Assembly (NCBI GenBank): GCA_963931925.1
Contig: OZ007570.1
Span: 48,142,556 to 48,206,555, forward strand
From: Onchidella celtica
Lineage: Eukaryota > Mollusca > Gastropoda > Systellommatophora > Onchidiidae
Length of the DNA stretch: 64,000 nt
Reading direction: 5' to 3'
The notes under the pieces were generated by a model, which did no database searches, was not told where the DNA came from, and saw only the letters and a list, made by a program, of their open reading frames with translations. Made by a program: the position numbers and the translations under genes. Shown here piece after piece: positions 1 through 11,100 of this stretch (its first letter is position 1; every line of letters begins with the position of its first letter).

Positions 1-2682
1 GGTCTTAGGGTTTATCCGGGGTTTGTTGGGGACGAACCGGTCTCGGTTTTACGAGATACAGGATCTACCGTTGTGGGAGTGCATAGGGATTGCATTCGGG
101 ATTCACAGCTTACAGGTGAGACTGTCCCGTGCATACAATTTTCGGGGGCCATTGAGAAATTACCCATGGCAAGAATAATGATAGATACACCTTTCCTTAG
201 CGGGGAAGTCGAAGCAGTCGTTGGCTGTTTTCCAGGCGCCCAGCTCATCATTGGGAATGTATCACGGGTAGTTTCCCCTTCCGATGAGAACGTGCAAGCA
301 TGGTCGCAATCAAAAGGTATTGACTTTTGCGCCGCGGTCGAAACACGTCGACGGGTAGCGGATAAAGATAAGATTAGACCTTTGGCGACGCCAGCGGTCA
401 ACCTAGATATCACGCCAGAGCGCTTGGCGAGATTACAAAGGGAGGACCCATCATTAAACCCATGTTTTGGGGAAGCGCGAACCGAGAAAACGAGGAGATA
501 TAAGAACGGGTCGTCCTCTTTTTTTGTTCAGGCGGGCATTCTGTTCCGTAAGTATGTAACGGTGTCCTCAATTTTAAAGCAGGTCGTTGTGCCAGCGTTG
601 CTGATCGCAACAGTATTGCACTTGGCACATGATGTCCCATTAGCGGGTCATATGGGGATAGCTAGAACCAAGGAAAGGGTCCTTAAAAATTTTTACTGGC
701 CATCGATCCACAGAGATGTGCAGGTCTATTGTAAGACGGGCAGTGCGTGCCAAAAGACGACGCATAAGGGTCGTACACCCCAGGCTCCTCGTCAAAAGAT
801 CCCCACGGTTTCGGAGCCGGTTAAAAAGGTTTCGATAGACCTTGTTGATTTAAGAGAAAGACTATCTGCAGCGCGCACTATAGCAGAAGAAGCGTCTAGT
901 ATCGCTTCGAAAAGAGCAAAAGACTATAAAGATAGAGGTTCCAAACTGAGAATTTTTAAGCCAGGAGACAAGGTTCTGTTGTTGTTACCTACGGACCATA
1001 ATAAGTTATTGATGACATGGAAAGGCCCTTATGTTATTGAGCGAGTTGTTTCAAAGGTAGATTACGCTATCCACATTGATGGAGCGAGTAAGGTTTTCCA
1101 TGTTAACATGCTACAGAGATTTTATGAGAGACCACAGTATCTGTGTGCACAGACAAGACCAGAGGAGACTGTCTTCTCTATTGCTTGTACGGGGGTCGTA
1201 GACCAGTTGGACTGTGACGTAAACGACACCGAGGCGCAGGAAGAGTTACAGATTCAATTGCCGGAGTTAACTCCGACACAAGGTTACAGGGACGTTAACA
1301 TTAACCCTGACCTTGCCAGTTCAAGGAGTAGGGAACTTGAGACCCTGTTAGCGTCATTTCCGGATGTTGTTACGGATTTGCCGGGTCGCACTACGGTGAT
1401 CCAGCACCAAATAAAGTTGACTTCGGATAAGCCAGTATTTCTTAGACCGTATCCGTTGCCTTTTTCTTCGAGAGATAGAGTTATAAAGGAAGTTGAGTCA
1501 ATGTTGAAGTTAGATGTCATAGAACCATCAACATCGCCGTATTCATCACCCATCGTCCTCGTGAAAAAACTTGATGGATCGGTGCGGTTCTGTATTGATT
1601 TTCGAAGATTGAACACTATTACGGTAGGCGATAGGGAGCCTATTCCGTTTCAGGAGGAATTAATAGCTTCATTGGCCGGGTCCACGTGGTTTTCCAAGAT
1701 AGATTTGACGAAAGGGTATTGGGAAATCCCGCTTACTGAGGAGTCTAAACAATACACGGCGTTCCAAACGCCCATTGGATTATTCCAATTTAAGGTCATG
1801 CCATTTGGGTTGGTAAACGCGCCAGCGACGTTTGCACGATTAATGAGACTAGTGTTGAAGGACATACCTAATGTCGTGTCATTCTTTGATGATATAGCAT
1901 GCCATACGTCGACATGGTCTGATCATATTCAGACACTAACAGTAATTTTTCAACGATTACGTCATTTTGGGTTAACTGCTAAGCCCGCAAAGATGGATTT
2001 GGCATGTCCAGAGATAATATTCTTAGGACATATTGTGGGTAGAGGTGTTCAGAGACCTGAAGAAACAAAAATTGACAAGTTAGTAGGGTTGCAAATCCCT
2101 AAAACAAAGAAACAAGTCAGAAGCTTAGTGGGAATTTTAAATTATTACAGAAAGTTCATTCCAAATTTTTCCTCCTTGTCATCTTCTCTTACTGACCTTA
2201 CTAAGAAGGGACAACCCGATAAGGTCCAGTGGACGTCTGAATGTCAGACATCATTTGATAATTTGGTGACAGCATTATCATCGTCACCCATTCTGATATT
2301 ACCCGATTTTCGATCTAATTTTATCCTCAGAACGGATGCGTCGGACTCTGGTGTCGGCGCTTGTCTTCTACAGGAGAAGAACGAATGTCTCCATCCTGTA
2401 TGTTATGTCAGTAGGAAGTTATTGCAGAGAGAAAGAAAGTATTCTGTGATAGAGCGTGAGTGTCTTGCCATTGTCTGGTCAGTCCAGAAACTAGGACGTT
2501 ATCTCATGGGACGAGAATTTTGTATCCAGACAGACCACAAGCCACTGACATTTTTGTCGAAGAATCGTTCGTCCAGCCCACGCTTGTCTAGATGGGCATT
2601 GGCTTTGCAGCCGTATACCTTCGTTATTCAACCAATTCCAGGAACCAGCAATCATATCGCCGACTACCTTAGTCGAGCCTAG
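1..2682 (+). CDS. Gmr1-type Ty3/gypsy retrotransposon Pol, 3' part, integrase core deleted
   Basis: The frame is open from base 1 to the TAG at 2680-2682 (893 codons), so the protein continues left of the window. In order it shows an aspartic protease (DTGST at 55-69), an integrase N-terminal zinc region (HLAHD...GHMG from about 619), an integrase C-terminal GPY/F module (TWKGPYVIERVV near 1015), reverse transcriptase (about 1380-2040, catalytic FFDD with the aspartates at 1888-1893) and RNase H (RTDAS at 2329, TDHKPL, ADYLSR at the end). Integrase upstream of RT is the order of Gmr1-like elements; ordinary Ty3/gypsy elements have it downstream. The text jumps from SIDLV near 846 straight to the C-terminal domain, so the D,D-35-E core after the first Asp is absent without a frameshift. 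The zinc C-x2-C also reads GSAC, so one ligand looks lost. RT and RNase H look intact, but self-integration is unlikely. The element is in the CSTF3 intron, sense orientation. Confidence 0.9.
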   Translation, partial: GLRVYPGFVGDEPVSVLRDTGSTVVGVHRDCIRDSQLTGETVPCIQFSGAIEKLPMARIMIDTPFLSGEVEAVVGCFPGAQLIIGNVSRVVSPSDENVQAWSQSKGIDFCAAVETRRRVADKDKIRPLATPAVNLDITPERLARLQREDPSLNPCFGEARTEKTRRYKNGSSSFFVQAGILFRKYVTVSSILKQVVVPALLIATVLHLAHDVPLAGHMGIARTKERVLKNFYWPSIHRDVQVYCKTGSACQKTTHKGRTPQAPRQKIPTVSEPVKKVSIDLVDLRERLSAARTIAEEASSIASKRAKDYKDRGSKLRIFKPGDKVLLLLPTDHNKLLMTWKGPYVIERVVSKVDYAIHIDGASKVFHVNMLQRFYERPQYLCAQTRPEETVFSIACTGVVDQLDCDVNDTEAQEELQIQLPELTPTQGYRDVNINPDLASSRSRELETLLASFPDVVTDLPGRTTVIQHQIKLTSDKPVFLRPYPLPFSSRDRVIKEVESMLKLDVIEPSTSPYSSPIVLVKKLDGSVRFCIDFRRLNTITVGDREPIPFQEELIASLAGSTWFSKIDLTKGYWEIPLTEESKQYTAFQTPIGLFQFKVMPFGLVNAPATFARLMRLVLKDIPNVVSFFDDIACHTSTWSDHIQTLTVIFQRLRHFGLTAKPAKMDLACPEIIFLGHIVGRGVQRPEETKIDKLVGLQIPKTKKQVRSLVGILNYYRKFIPNFSSLSSSLTDLTKKGQPDKVQWTSECQTSFDNLVTALSSSPILILPDFRSNFILRTDASDSGVGACLLQEKNECLHPVCYVSRKLLQRERKYSVIERECLAIVWSVQKLGRYLMGREFCIQTDHKPLTFLSKNRSSSPRLSRWALALQPYTFVIQPIPGTSNHIADYLSRA

Positions 2683-3037
2683 GGGAAGATTTCAGGAGCT
2701 TATACATCGGAGAACAGGAACATTGACAGGATCTGTGTGAATAAGTCCACTTTAAAATATTGACATTATAAATATGATATGAAGAATGGTTGATAGGTTG
2801 AATGGTTTTTGATTCTGTATTAGATATGGTGGTTAGTTAGCTATTCATGATGTGACACATATACGCATATTGCAGGCCATATTGATCCCCATATTTTCCC
2901 CTGATTTCGGTATTTTATATACTGGGGGAACTGATAGGTCATTTTTCTAGTGTAGGTATTGCTCACGCTCACTCGTTGACAGTCATCTTGATGCGATTTG
3001 AAATTAATTGCATTAATTTTTTTGGGGTGGGGGATGA
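2683..3037 (+). other. Retrotransposon 3' untranslated segment with polypurine tract
   Basis: This 355-base stretch between the pol stop codon and the LTR contains no coding frame I can support. Its last bases (3024-3037, GGGGTGGGGGATGA) are purine-rich and directly abut the LTR, which is where the plus-strand primer (polypurine tract) of an LTR element must lie. Confidence 0.7.
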
Positions 3038-4081
3038 TGTCACGAGTGGAGTGAGTGCAATTAAGGGGATTGCTACAGAGCGGGTGTAGAGTAAGAAAGG
3101 CTCACAGTAGACAGCAAGTTAAGCGTGCTGTTGTGAGTAGTGGGGGCGGGGTCTGAAGGAGGCGAAAGCGCTGTATAACTATCACTGCAAGTTAGAAGGT
3201 CCTAGGGATCGGACCTGTGAATAAAAGCCCATCGGGCGGACATAAAGGGGAAGCAGTCGAGAAGACTAGTGAGAGTCTTTCCAGTTACGACTGGTATGTA
3301 GAACGTTGATTGATTATTATGATTGATGTATTATATTATATTCGTCTATTACCATGATGTAAATAAGTATATGTGAGGAATGTGGAAGTCCTTGATATTG
3401 GATATAGCAATGTGCGCCATGAGCGATAGATGAAAGTGAGTTCATGGATTTGTAGCGCGAGTGAGTAGTGTGTACTCCGATGGAAGTGTGTTACCGTAAG
3501 ATGTGTGGTGAGTGAAAGGTGAACTAGTGTGTGTACGGTTCATGGGTTGTAAGGAGAGGTGGAGTGAATAGAAATGGTAGGGTATTATACCAATGTAATG
3601 TTATTCTTGTAGGTGTCGGGGACGGGCCGAAGAGCCACCTCGATGAGCACAAGTGATAGGCTAGTGAACTGATACTATGTTGTTGCCATGTTGATGGCTA
3701 TGGAAATACTAATGTGTTATTGCCCTGCTGAGGTGCTAGGGGAGTGTTAAGGTGTATGACAATAGGAAGGGGATATTGAGAGACTGCGGTGCCAGTAAAT
3801 TATTAATGTACTATTAAGACCCTGAGGGGAGAGGCTGAGGCCGAAGTGCCTTTAGGAGTAACTACCGGATTGTGGATCCGAGGGAGAGTGTGTGTGAGAA
3901 TAAGGCCGTTGTACGGCAGTTGATTTCAATAATATAATGTATGTAATTGCGCTATTATCGGTATGATTATGTTTAATAAATGTGTGAGTCTGATGGATTG
4001 TTCTGTTAAGTGTTAACTTGGTTGTTCGTGATTGTTGTCCTGTCATAACTTATTACATCTCCCAGTCTGGGATTTGTGACA
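3038..4081 (+). repeat. 3' LTR of the Gmr1-type element (1044 bp)
   Basis: The segment begins TGTCAC right after a polypurine tract and ends GTGACA, a perfect 6-bp terminal inverted repeat of the TG...CA type. Inside are a GC-box-like GGGGCGGGG near 3142, a TATAA at 3174-3178 and an AATAAA at 3220-3225, in promoter-then-polyadenylation order. The 5' LTR is outside the window, so LTR identity and target-site duplication cannot be checked here; the bases to the right of the LTR are ATAAC. The boundaries are inferred from the inverted repeat, not from an alignment of two LTRs. Confidence 0.75.
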
Positions 4082-5027
4082 ATAACCACCATTAACTTTA
4101 CATTTAAATGGGGGGGGGGGGGGGTGTCGGTGAAAAACTGACTACAATGGTCGGTCAGTGCACTACAGTTTCTAATTTTGGCTTGCCACTCATAAAATCA
4201 TAATAGACTAGTAGATGACAGGATGCGGTACATAAATTTGAGATATCCTTTAATGTCTGTGCTTAAAACCCCAAGCCTATGCTACTGGTCAAGCCCGCTG
4301 ACCGCATCAGTGACCTTACCCACGGGTGGTTCACTGGCATGGGCTGCCACTGTGCCAGTCAAAACACCTGCACGCCTCGACTTAGGGACTAGCCTATCAG
4401 CTTTCCCCTTGCGTTTGGGGTTGGGTGGTGGTATTTTTGAAGTATGCGTGGGACAAGGGCTAACAGGGAGGGGCATTGTCCATGACACTGTGTGTGTGTG
4501 GTGGTATGCACCCACGTGGACTCACTACCTGGGTGACTGTGAGTGAAAACAAAGAGAGACGTTGGAGCGGGGAAACTTTTATGGAGAGGACTAGACTGCC
4601 TAGCATATCAGCATGCTGTAATGTACACATTGCTTCGCCAACGGGGGAGTGTTGGTGTGAGATAGTTGAGGTGCTGGCTCAATTTCATTGGTCGGATAAT
4701 CGAGATCAACTCATCTGTGTCGGGTTCAAGAATTGGAATAAGAGATGGGACAGGAATTCAAGGTCAACACAGGCATTGCGGCGCTTGAGTTGAAGTCAAC
4801 ACAACAGTTTTATTTTATTATAAAATACGATGTAACGGTGCTGGTTCCATCAAAAAAGATCAAATCAAGAGGAGTTCAACTCATGCGAGTTCAACTCAAG
4901 TGAAGTCCAATGTACTTGTTACTAACATTGGTGTTGGGGCAAAGTCACCAAAAATAAGGTTTTCCAATTGAGAGCGCATAAGTTTGTTTTACTGATTTTT
5001 TGTTTGTTTGTTTGTTACCTTCAACAG
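4082..5027. other. CSTF3 intron remainder right of the retrotransposon
   Basis: There is no gene here. A G15 homopolymer lies at 4110-4124. Two copies of the short palindrome GAGTTCAACTC occur near 4875-4905. The stretch ends in the polypyrimidine/AG acceptor of the next CSTF3 exon (AG at 5026-5027). Confidence 0.6.
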
Positions 5028-5132
5028 GTTCAAGCATTCAATGAAAAAGAGACAGCATTGTTGATTGACAGATACAAATTCCTAGGACTTCTGCCTTGTT
5101 CTGACAATGAACTAAAGGCTATAGGCTATTGG
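5028..5132 (+). CDS. CSTF3: CSTF3 exon ([12 protein letters not shown] region)
   Basis: The exon has acceptor CTTCAACAG and donor GTAAGT, phase 0 at both ends, 35 codons. It encodes [19 protein letters not shown] and ends in GYW, in the position of vertebrate GYK before the DVS/DLV exon. Confidence 0.9.
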
Positions 5133-8100
5133 GTAAGTGTATATCTGATCTGTAAAATAATGGTGTCTCCACTTGGGAGTAGAAACTGTCACAAAGAAAA
5201 ATGCTTTAGTGACCGATAATCATTCTAAAATTGTCCTATACTGGCAGATTAAGCATCTGTATGTTAAATGTGCTTGGTATTGGTTTGTGACCAAGCAGCC
5301 TTGCATGCAGATTATTTGACAAAGGAGGTAGCAAAAATATTCATGTTGATTTATGTTGTCAGTTTTAAAACATGTTTTATGTGAATATATTGGTTCATCT
5401 ACAGGACTTAGTCAAACATCATGTGCTACAACTCCCTGCAGGCAGTGCTAAACATGTTCTTCTGGCCACTAATGAAGAGGACAATGAGAAAGCAAAGAGA
5501 CCAAAATATCCATCACCAGATGTAGATCAGATGTTGCCTTTCAAACCAAGAGCTATCGTTCGTAAGTGCCAGGGCAAAGCAGATTACTCATAATATATCA
5601 TGATAAAATGTGGCAAAAAGAAGAGGTTGTGTGCTGCAAAGTCTGGCATAAAGCCATAAAACTAAAGAAATAATACAGAAAAGATAAAATAAAAATACCA
5701 AGGAGAAGGTATATGCTCCACATTTCTTTTCAGTATTTCAATTTTCATTCAGGATGAACTGTGACTGAGAAGGTTAAAGATTATCAACTGTGTTTATTGG
5801 AATATTGGACTTGAATTATGTCTAGTTTGTTAATAAATTTGAGGGGGGGGGGGGGGTACCAAAAATAGGTTAGATCTACCTTACTGTGGGTAGGAATTAG
5901 TTCAACAGAGTATCGAATAAAGTCACCAATCAGAAGATTTGTGTTATGGTTAACACTTTACCTGCCCATCGTTTCTTAAGAAAATCCTCTCAAATGCCCA
6001 TTGTTTTTTAGGTACTAATAAAAAATAGGCCACCAACTATAAAAATTTACCATACATCACAGAGTAGACATAGGCTCACCAATTTTTTACAGGAGTGCCA
6101 TAGGATTATCAGACTCACTATCATCAGAATCAGGCCTGAAACTAGGCCATGAATTGTCAGTATCATACCTCTGTTCCTCGCCTGAATTAGAATCAGCTTG
6201 ACACAATGATAAAATAGAGGTGTCGGTCATCTTGACAAAACTTGTTCTCTAACTTCATAAACACAAACAACCAGCTGAATAATGGCGTCCAAACCTCATT
6301 CAACTGCTTTCTGTACACGGTGTAGTGTTAATTTAGTATCTATGTGACGGTGGGGGGTCAATTTGTAGCCCATAATGCAGTCACCCTCAGATTCGACAAA
6401 AGTCGAAATTGGCGATCTGGGGACCTGTCAGCACATTCGACAGAAGTCGAAATGGGCAGGTTAAGTGTTAATGATGTAACCTTGTATTTGTTATCCATCC
6501 AGTCCTACATAGTCTGGTCCTAACCACTAGATATGCAATGCGCCCGGAGGCGCCCGCGACGGTTCATTGGCAAATCGCCCATAATTGCCCGCTAGGCCTA
6601 CGTTGTTGTTAGTCAACCTTGTGGACCATAATAAGCATGGATTATAATGGAGAAGACATTTCCTGTGTAATATAAAGGCTCTACTTCCTTTTGCTTTTTA
6701 CCGGAACGAAATATGTGGAGACAGCTGTTGATACGACATTAGTGAAAATAAGTATAGGCCTGGACGATGATAGATCTAGTGAAGATGAGAGTGAGCCAGA
6801 GGAGGCTGATTTCAAGTTCAGAAATTTTTTGACAATCAAAATGCAAGCAAAATGCATAATGCATGGTATCAATGGAAAGGTCATTCAATTCTGGATTTTT
6901 AAAGATTTATTTTATTAAAATTGATCAAGAAATAAGAAAATGATGACCTTTTCATTGCGACCAATCGCAAAGTCATTTAGAGTTATTTTCCTTGATGGTG
7001 ATTCCAAGGAAGGTTTTTTGCCTGTGGGCTGCCAATCTAATGGTTAAGAAACAAGTTAGAAATGGCTCGGGATCAAGGTGGCATCTCATGTCATTCATAC
7101 TTTTCATAGAGGACAGCCGAGAGTATAGATATATAGAGAGGTTTCACTATTGGTCAATTTGCACTGTGAGACAAGGGAGGCTCCGCGAAACCATTGTTAG
7201 CATGGAGCGGAAAGTAGGTTGCTCAGGTAAACAATACCGGTTTGTGCATTTCCACGGGGTGTAAGAGCTTACGAATGGCTGTAAATAGTTTCAATCAGTC
7301 CAAAAGTATGAACAAATAATGGTAAACAGATATGCACACTATCTGTAATGAAGACGGTGCCTTTCAATTCTTCAATGTCGTGTTTACCGCAGCAACCTAG
7401 TTTTGCGATTTGGCAGAAGTGAGATCTCTCTGTACATACTATACTCTCTGAGGACAGTTTCCCAATGGTGATATTGACATGTCTTTATGTACGGTTCTGT
7501 TGATTTGTCTTTTACATTCTTAATGTGGTCTAGAGACTATTTGTGAATGACATGGACTTGCGGGGAAAAGTTCAGAAGCTTTTTTTGTGGCCTGGTTCCA
7601 TCACTGATAAGTTATATTAACAGCATCCTGCAATAGCTATGATAAAGGTGGAATAGTGACAGAAGAAACATAAACTAGCAATTTTAGGTGTAGGAAACCA
7701 GTATTCTCTCAGATTCCAACACTATTTGGTTAACCTGTGAGCACAATTTCCTCTCTTTGTTTTGCCTTGTTTTTTTATTGTCACTATACAGTATTTACTC
7801 CTTTTGATTAATACTTTACTGCCTGAGGGGTGTTTCACTTCACTAATTTTCTGTCAAACTACGTGTAGCCCGTGCTGTAAATGAAGCCGGAAATACTGTT
7901 GATAGGAAACAGTCAGAAACGGCCAGAGAATATAAGGGAAATCACTCTAAAATATGAAAATAGAGAGGTGCCTGTGCTTGTCGCTGATTGGTTACAGCAG
8001 GCAGAAAGGATAATCACTAATGCCGGGAGCATCGCTCATCGGCGACGTCAGGCAGCAAAGTGTTAATTGCCCAGACAGAAATAATATTTGGTTCTTTCAA

Positions 8101-11100
8101 ATGCTCGTAACGTTCATGATGATATTTCATTTTCTCATATTTGTGTGATCAGCTACAGCAGCCCATCCTGTACCTGGTGGTGTCTTTCCTCCACCCCCCG
8201 CAGCGGCAGTGCTTCTGCAGTCTTTACCCCCACCTGAATGCTTTCATGTAAGTCTTGCTGCTGCTTAGCAGCAGATTTTTTTCTGCCAAATGACCTCTTT
8301 TTCACATGTGTCAAACATTATGTTTGGGGCTATCATATTACTAAGAATACCTCAAAAAGTTACAGGCTTTCCAACAGCATTCAGTTTGTTTTTGTTGGTG
8401 GAGCATTGGGGTAGAGAATTAAGTATGTCTGTACATATATATATTGGAAAGTATATGCAGACTTCAGCTTTAATAATTCATAAGAGTGCCGACCCAGTAG
8501 ATCAGACTACTCAGTTTGCTTCCAGGTGTTTTTCTTCCAGCGTTTCGCCGATAAAACATCGGAACGGATGTAAGATGGATGCCATACAGTTTGAATCCGT
8601 TTCGATGTTTTATCGAAAGTTATGTGTGGCGGGAATGGGTTCATAAGAACAATGGACGCGGAAAGGTTGCAACTAATTTTGTTGCTTTGGTTAAAGAGAA
8701 AACGATCTAAACGAAAACGTAACTGGGTGCACCCAGTATCTAAAGAAAGAGACGTTTATGGCGAGTACATGGTATCATCATCTGTTAGAACAAATTCTAA
8801 TTGATAAAGAAAAATGTGTTGCTTACATTCGAATGGAGCCAGAAACATTTTTTACTCTTCTTGAAAAGATTGGGCCACACATAGAGAAGAAAACAACAAA
8901 CTTTCAGAAGCCACTACCGGCTAAAGAACGGCTCATCATTACGTTAAGTGAGTTGTGTGACATATTAAGTGAAAGTGTAAAACCATACGTAAATCTGCAC
9001 CTTTTCTTGAATCGTATCACCTACTGTTTTGTGATCACAACACTTTTTCTTTTAATATGCAAAAGTTCCAATATAAAGAAATCCAATTGGTTATTTTTCA
9101 AAAGCCAGACATGCACAGCCTGGTTTTCACTAATTTCAGTGCTTTGGGCCCGTCTTGCTTCAACCAAGATCTAGTCCTTACAATCCCATGTCAAAAGTAA
9201 AATTATATTAACATTTGGGGATATTCAGAATGAATTGCAAAGTGTTTAAAATCCTTCGTGGATATGAAGTTTTTTAAAGTTATTTAGATCTATCTTTCAA
9301 GAGGCTCGAAACTGCATGCTGATAGGCTTTTATCAGTCGCTTTGTAGAATCTATGTGGCAAGCAGTAAAAGAACTCGCATGCATCATGTGCAATTATTGG
9401 ATGTTTTAAAGGCTGTGTCTGTATTCGTAAATGAAACAACTATACACGTAACCTAGACGGTGTGCCAGACAGTGACACTCATTGTTTGCCTGATGAGAGA
9501 CGGGCCAATTTTAGTGTTGCACTAAAACCTTTCGATACAGCAAAAAGCTGGATTCACCTCCGGATCTGAAATGGTAGATGAGACGGATGCACTGGGCCGT
9601 TGATATTTAGTTTAAGAGCCGATGTAGTACGCTCCGGTAACGGATCAGGGGTCAACGGCCTGACTCGAGCTGGAAACGGATTCACTGGGCTGGCACAATA
9701 ATGTATCTTTCCAATGCATAAGTGGAGGTTGATAAATACTGCCAGATCAGACTATAGTATAAGCAGTGAATGAGTGAAGAGTTATCATATTGTTATATTT
9801 TCCTTTAAAATGTTTATTTTGTGTGAATGGTTTGAAGGCAGATATGCAAAATTTGCTTTTATTTCATTTTCATGTTATTGTGTTGTTTTGATGCCAATTC
9901 CCTCTTTGAATATTATATTTGGACTTTTTTTTTTATATTATTATTATTTTGGTCAGTTTTGGTCTATCATTACATCCATTCCTTTGTTCATTTCACAGGG
10001 CCCTCATATCAGGATTGATGGATTCATAGAGTTTATGCGGAATGTCAAGCTCCCAGATCGTAAGTGGTAATGATATGTGTATCTGGTGGTGACAGAATCA
10101 TCTTTTTGACACTTGTGTTTTATTTGTTAGCAAGCTTCAGGCATTGATGAGCATCTGTGACATTGAAATTCAGAGTAAATTATAGTACAGTACACCTCGA
10201 ATCCAACGAACTCGGACTCAAAGAACACCTTGCATTCAACGAATAGAGAAAAATCCCCGTTTTTTTTCCTTCGCTGACTTTGTTAAATATCTTTTATGGA
10301 ACGAACGAATCTCAGACCCACCCTCGGTTCCAACGAACCAGAAGTGTACGCAAGCTCACCATAAATTGCTTGTCTACCTAGAACTCTAGTTGAAATTCGA
10401 AATTCAAAAGGTCTGTTGTCGGCTGACAAGAAATAAATAAGTGTAGCGTAGGCTATTTTATGCCATGTAATAGGGGCAGGGCAAGATGTGGACACACAGG
10501 GAGAAAATTATGAACAGAGAGAGAGGGGAGGGGGAAGGGGTGGCAGCCGTTGAACAGCCGACGCGTGGGAGAACATGATACGGGATCAAAGAGACAAAGC
10601 CGCCGGAACTTAAATAGTTGGTGGGAAGGGTAAAGAATGGTTGTAGGCCTATAGACAAGCAATGCGGGGCAGAGGGAAGGTTGTGGATAGAGGGGGGATT
10701 GGCTTGTGTAGAATTGGCTCCAACGAACCTTGCATCCAACGAACTTTTAAAAATGACCGAACTAGTTCGTTGAGTCCGAGTTCTACTGTAATGTAGTAGA
10801 GTTTGGGGTCTTGCAAAGAGAAGCATGCAATTGGTATGGTATCACAATACAGTATGACTTTGAGTAATGATGTCTGTAAATTGCCTAAAGGTAACTTTTC
10901 AATTTTCTCTTTTGCATTTAGGGCCAGTTGGTGAACCAAATGGTAAAAATGGAATTTTCAGATTGGATCCCGGTACAAGGCTCTCAATGGAAATAGCAAG
11001 TGGTGCTCGTAAGAGGAAGATTACAGAAAATGAGAGTGATGATGAAGATTCTGAAGTAAACCCAGCAGCTCCTGTCAACGATATTTACAGGGCAAGGCAG

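Noticed and set aside
4223..4793. Plus-strand open frames of about 105 codons right of the LTR
   Set aside because: The opposite strand is open as well, composition is simple, and no family is recognised.
6691..6918. 75-codon frame with an acidic patch in a CSTF3 intron
   Set aside because: It resembles a piggyBac N-terminus only by acidity, has no TIR context of its own, and overlaps an open frame on the other strand.
7881..8066. 61-codon frame in the same intron
   Set aside because: No family resemblance and no splice sites that would put it in frame with CSTF3 exons.
10283..10939. Overlapping minus-strand open frames of 70-122 codons
   Set aside because: They lie across a pogo-type MITE and the CSTF3 last exon and have composition typical of chance frames.
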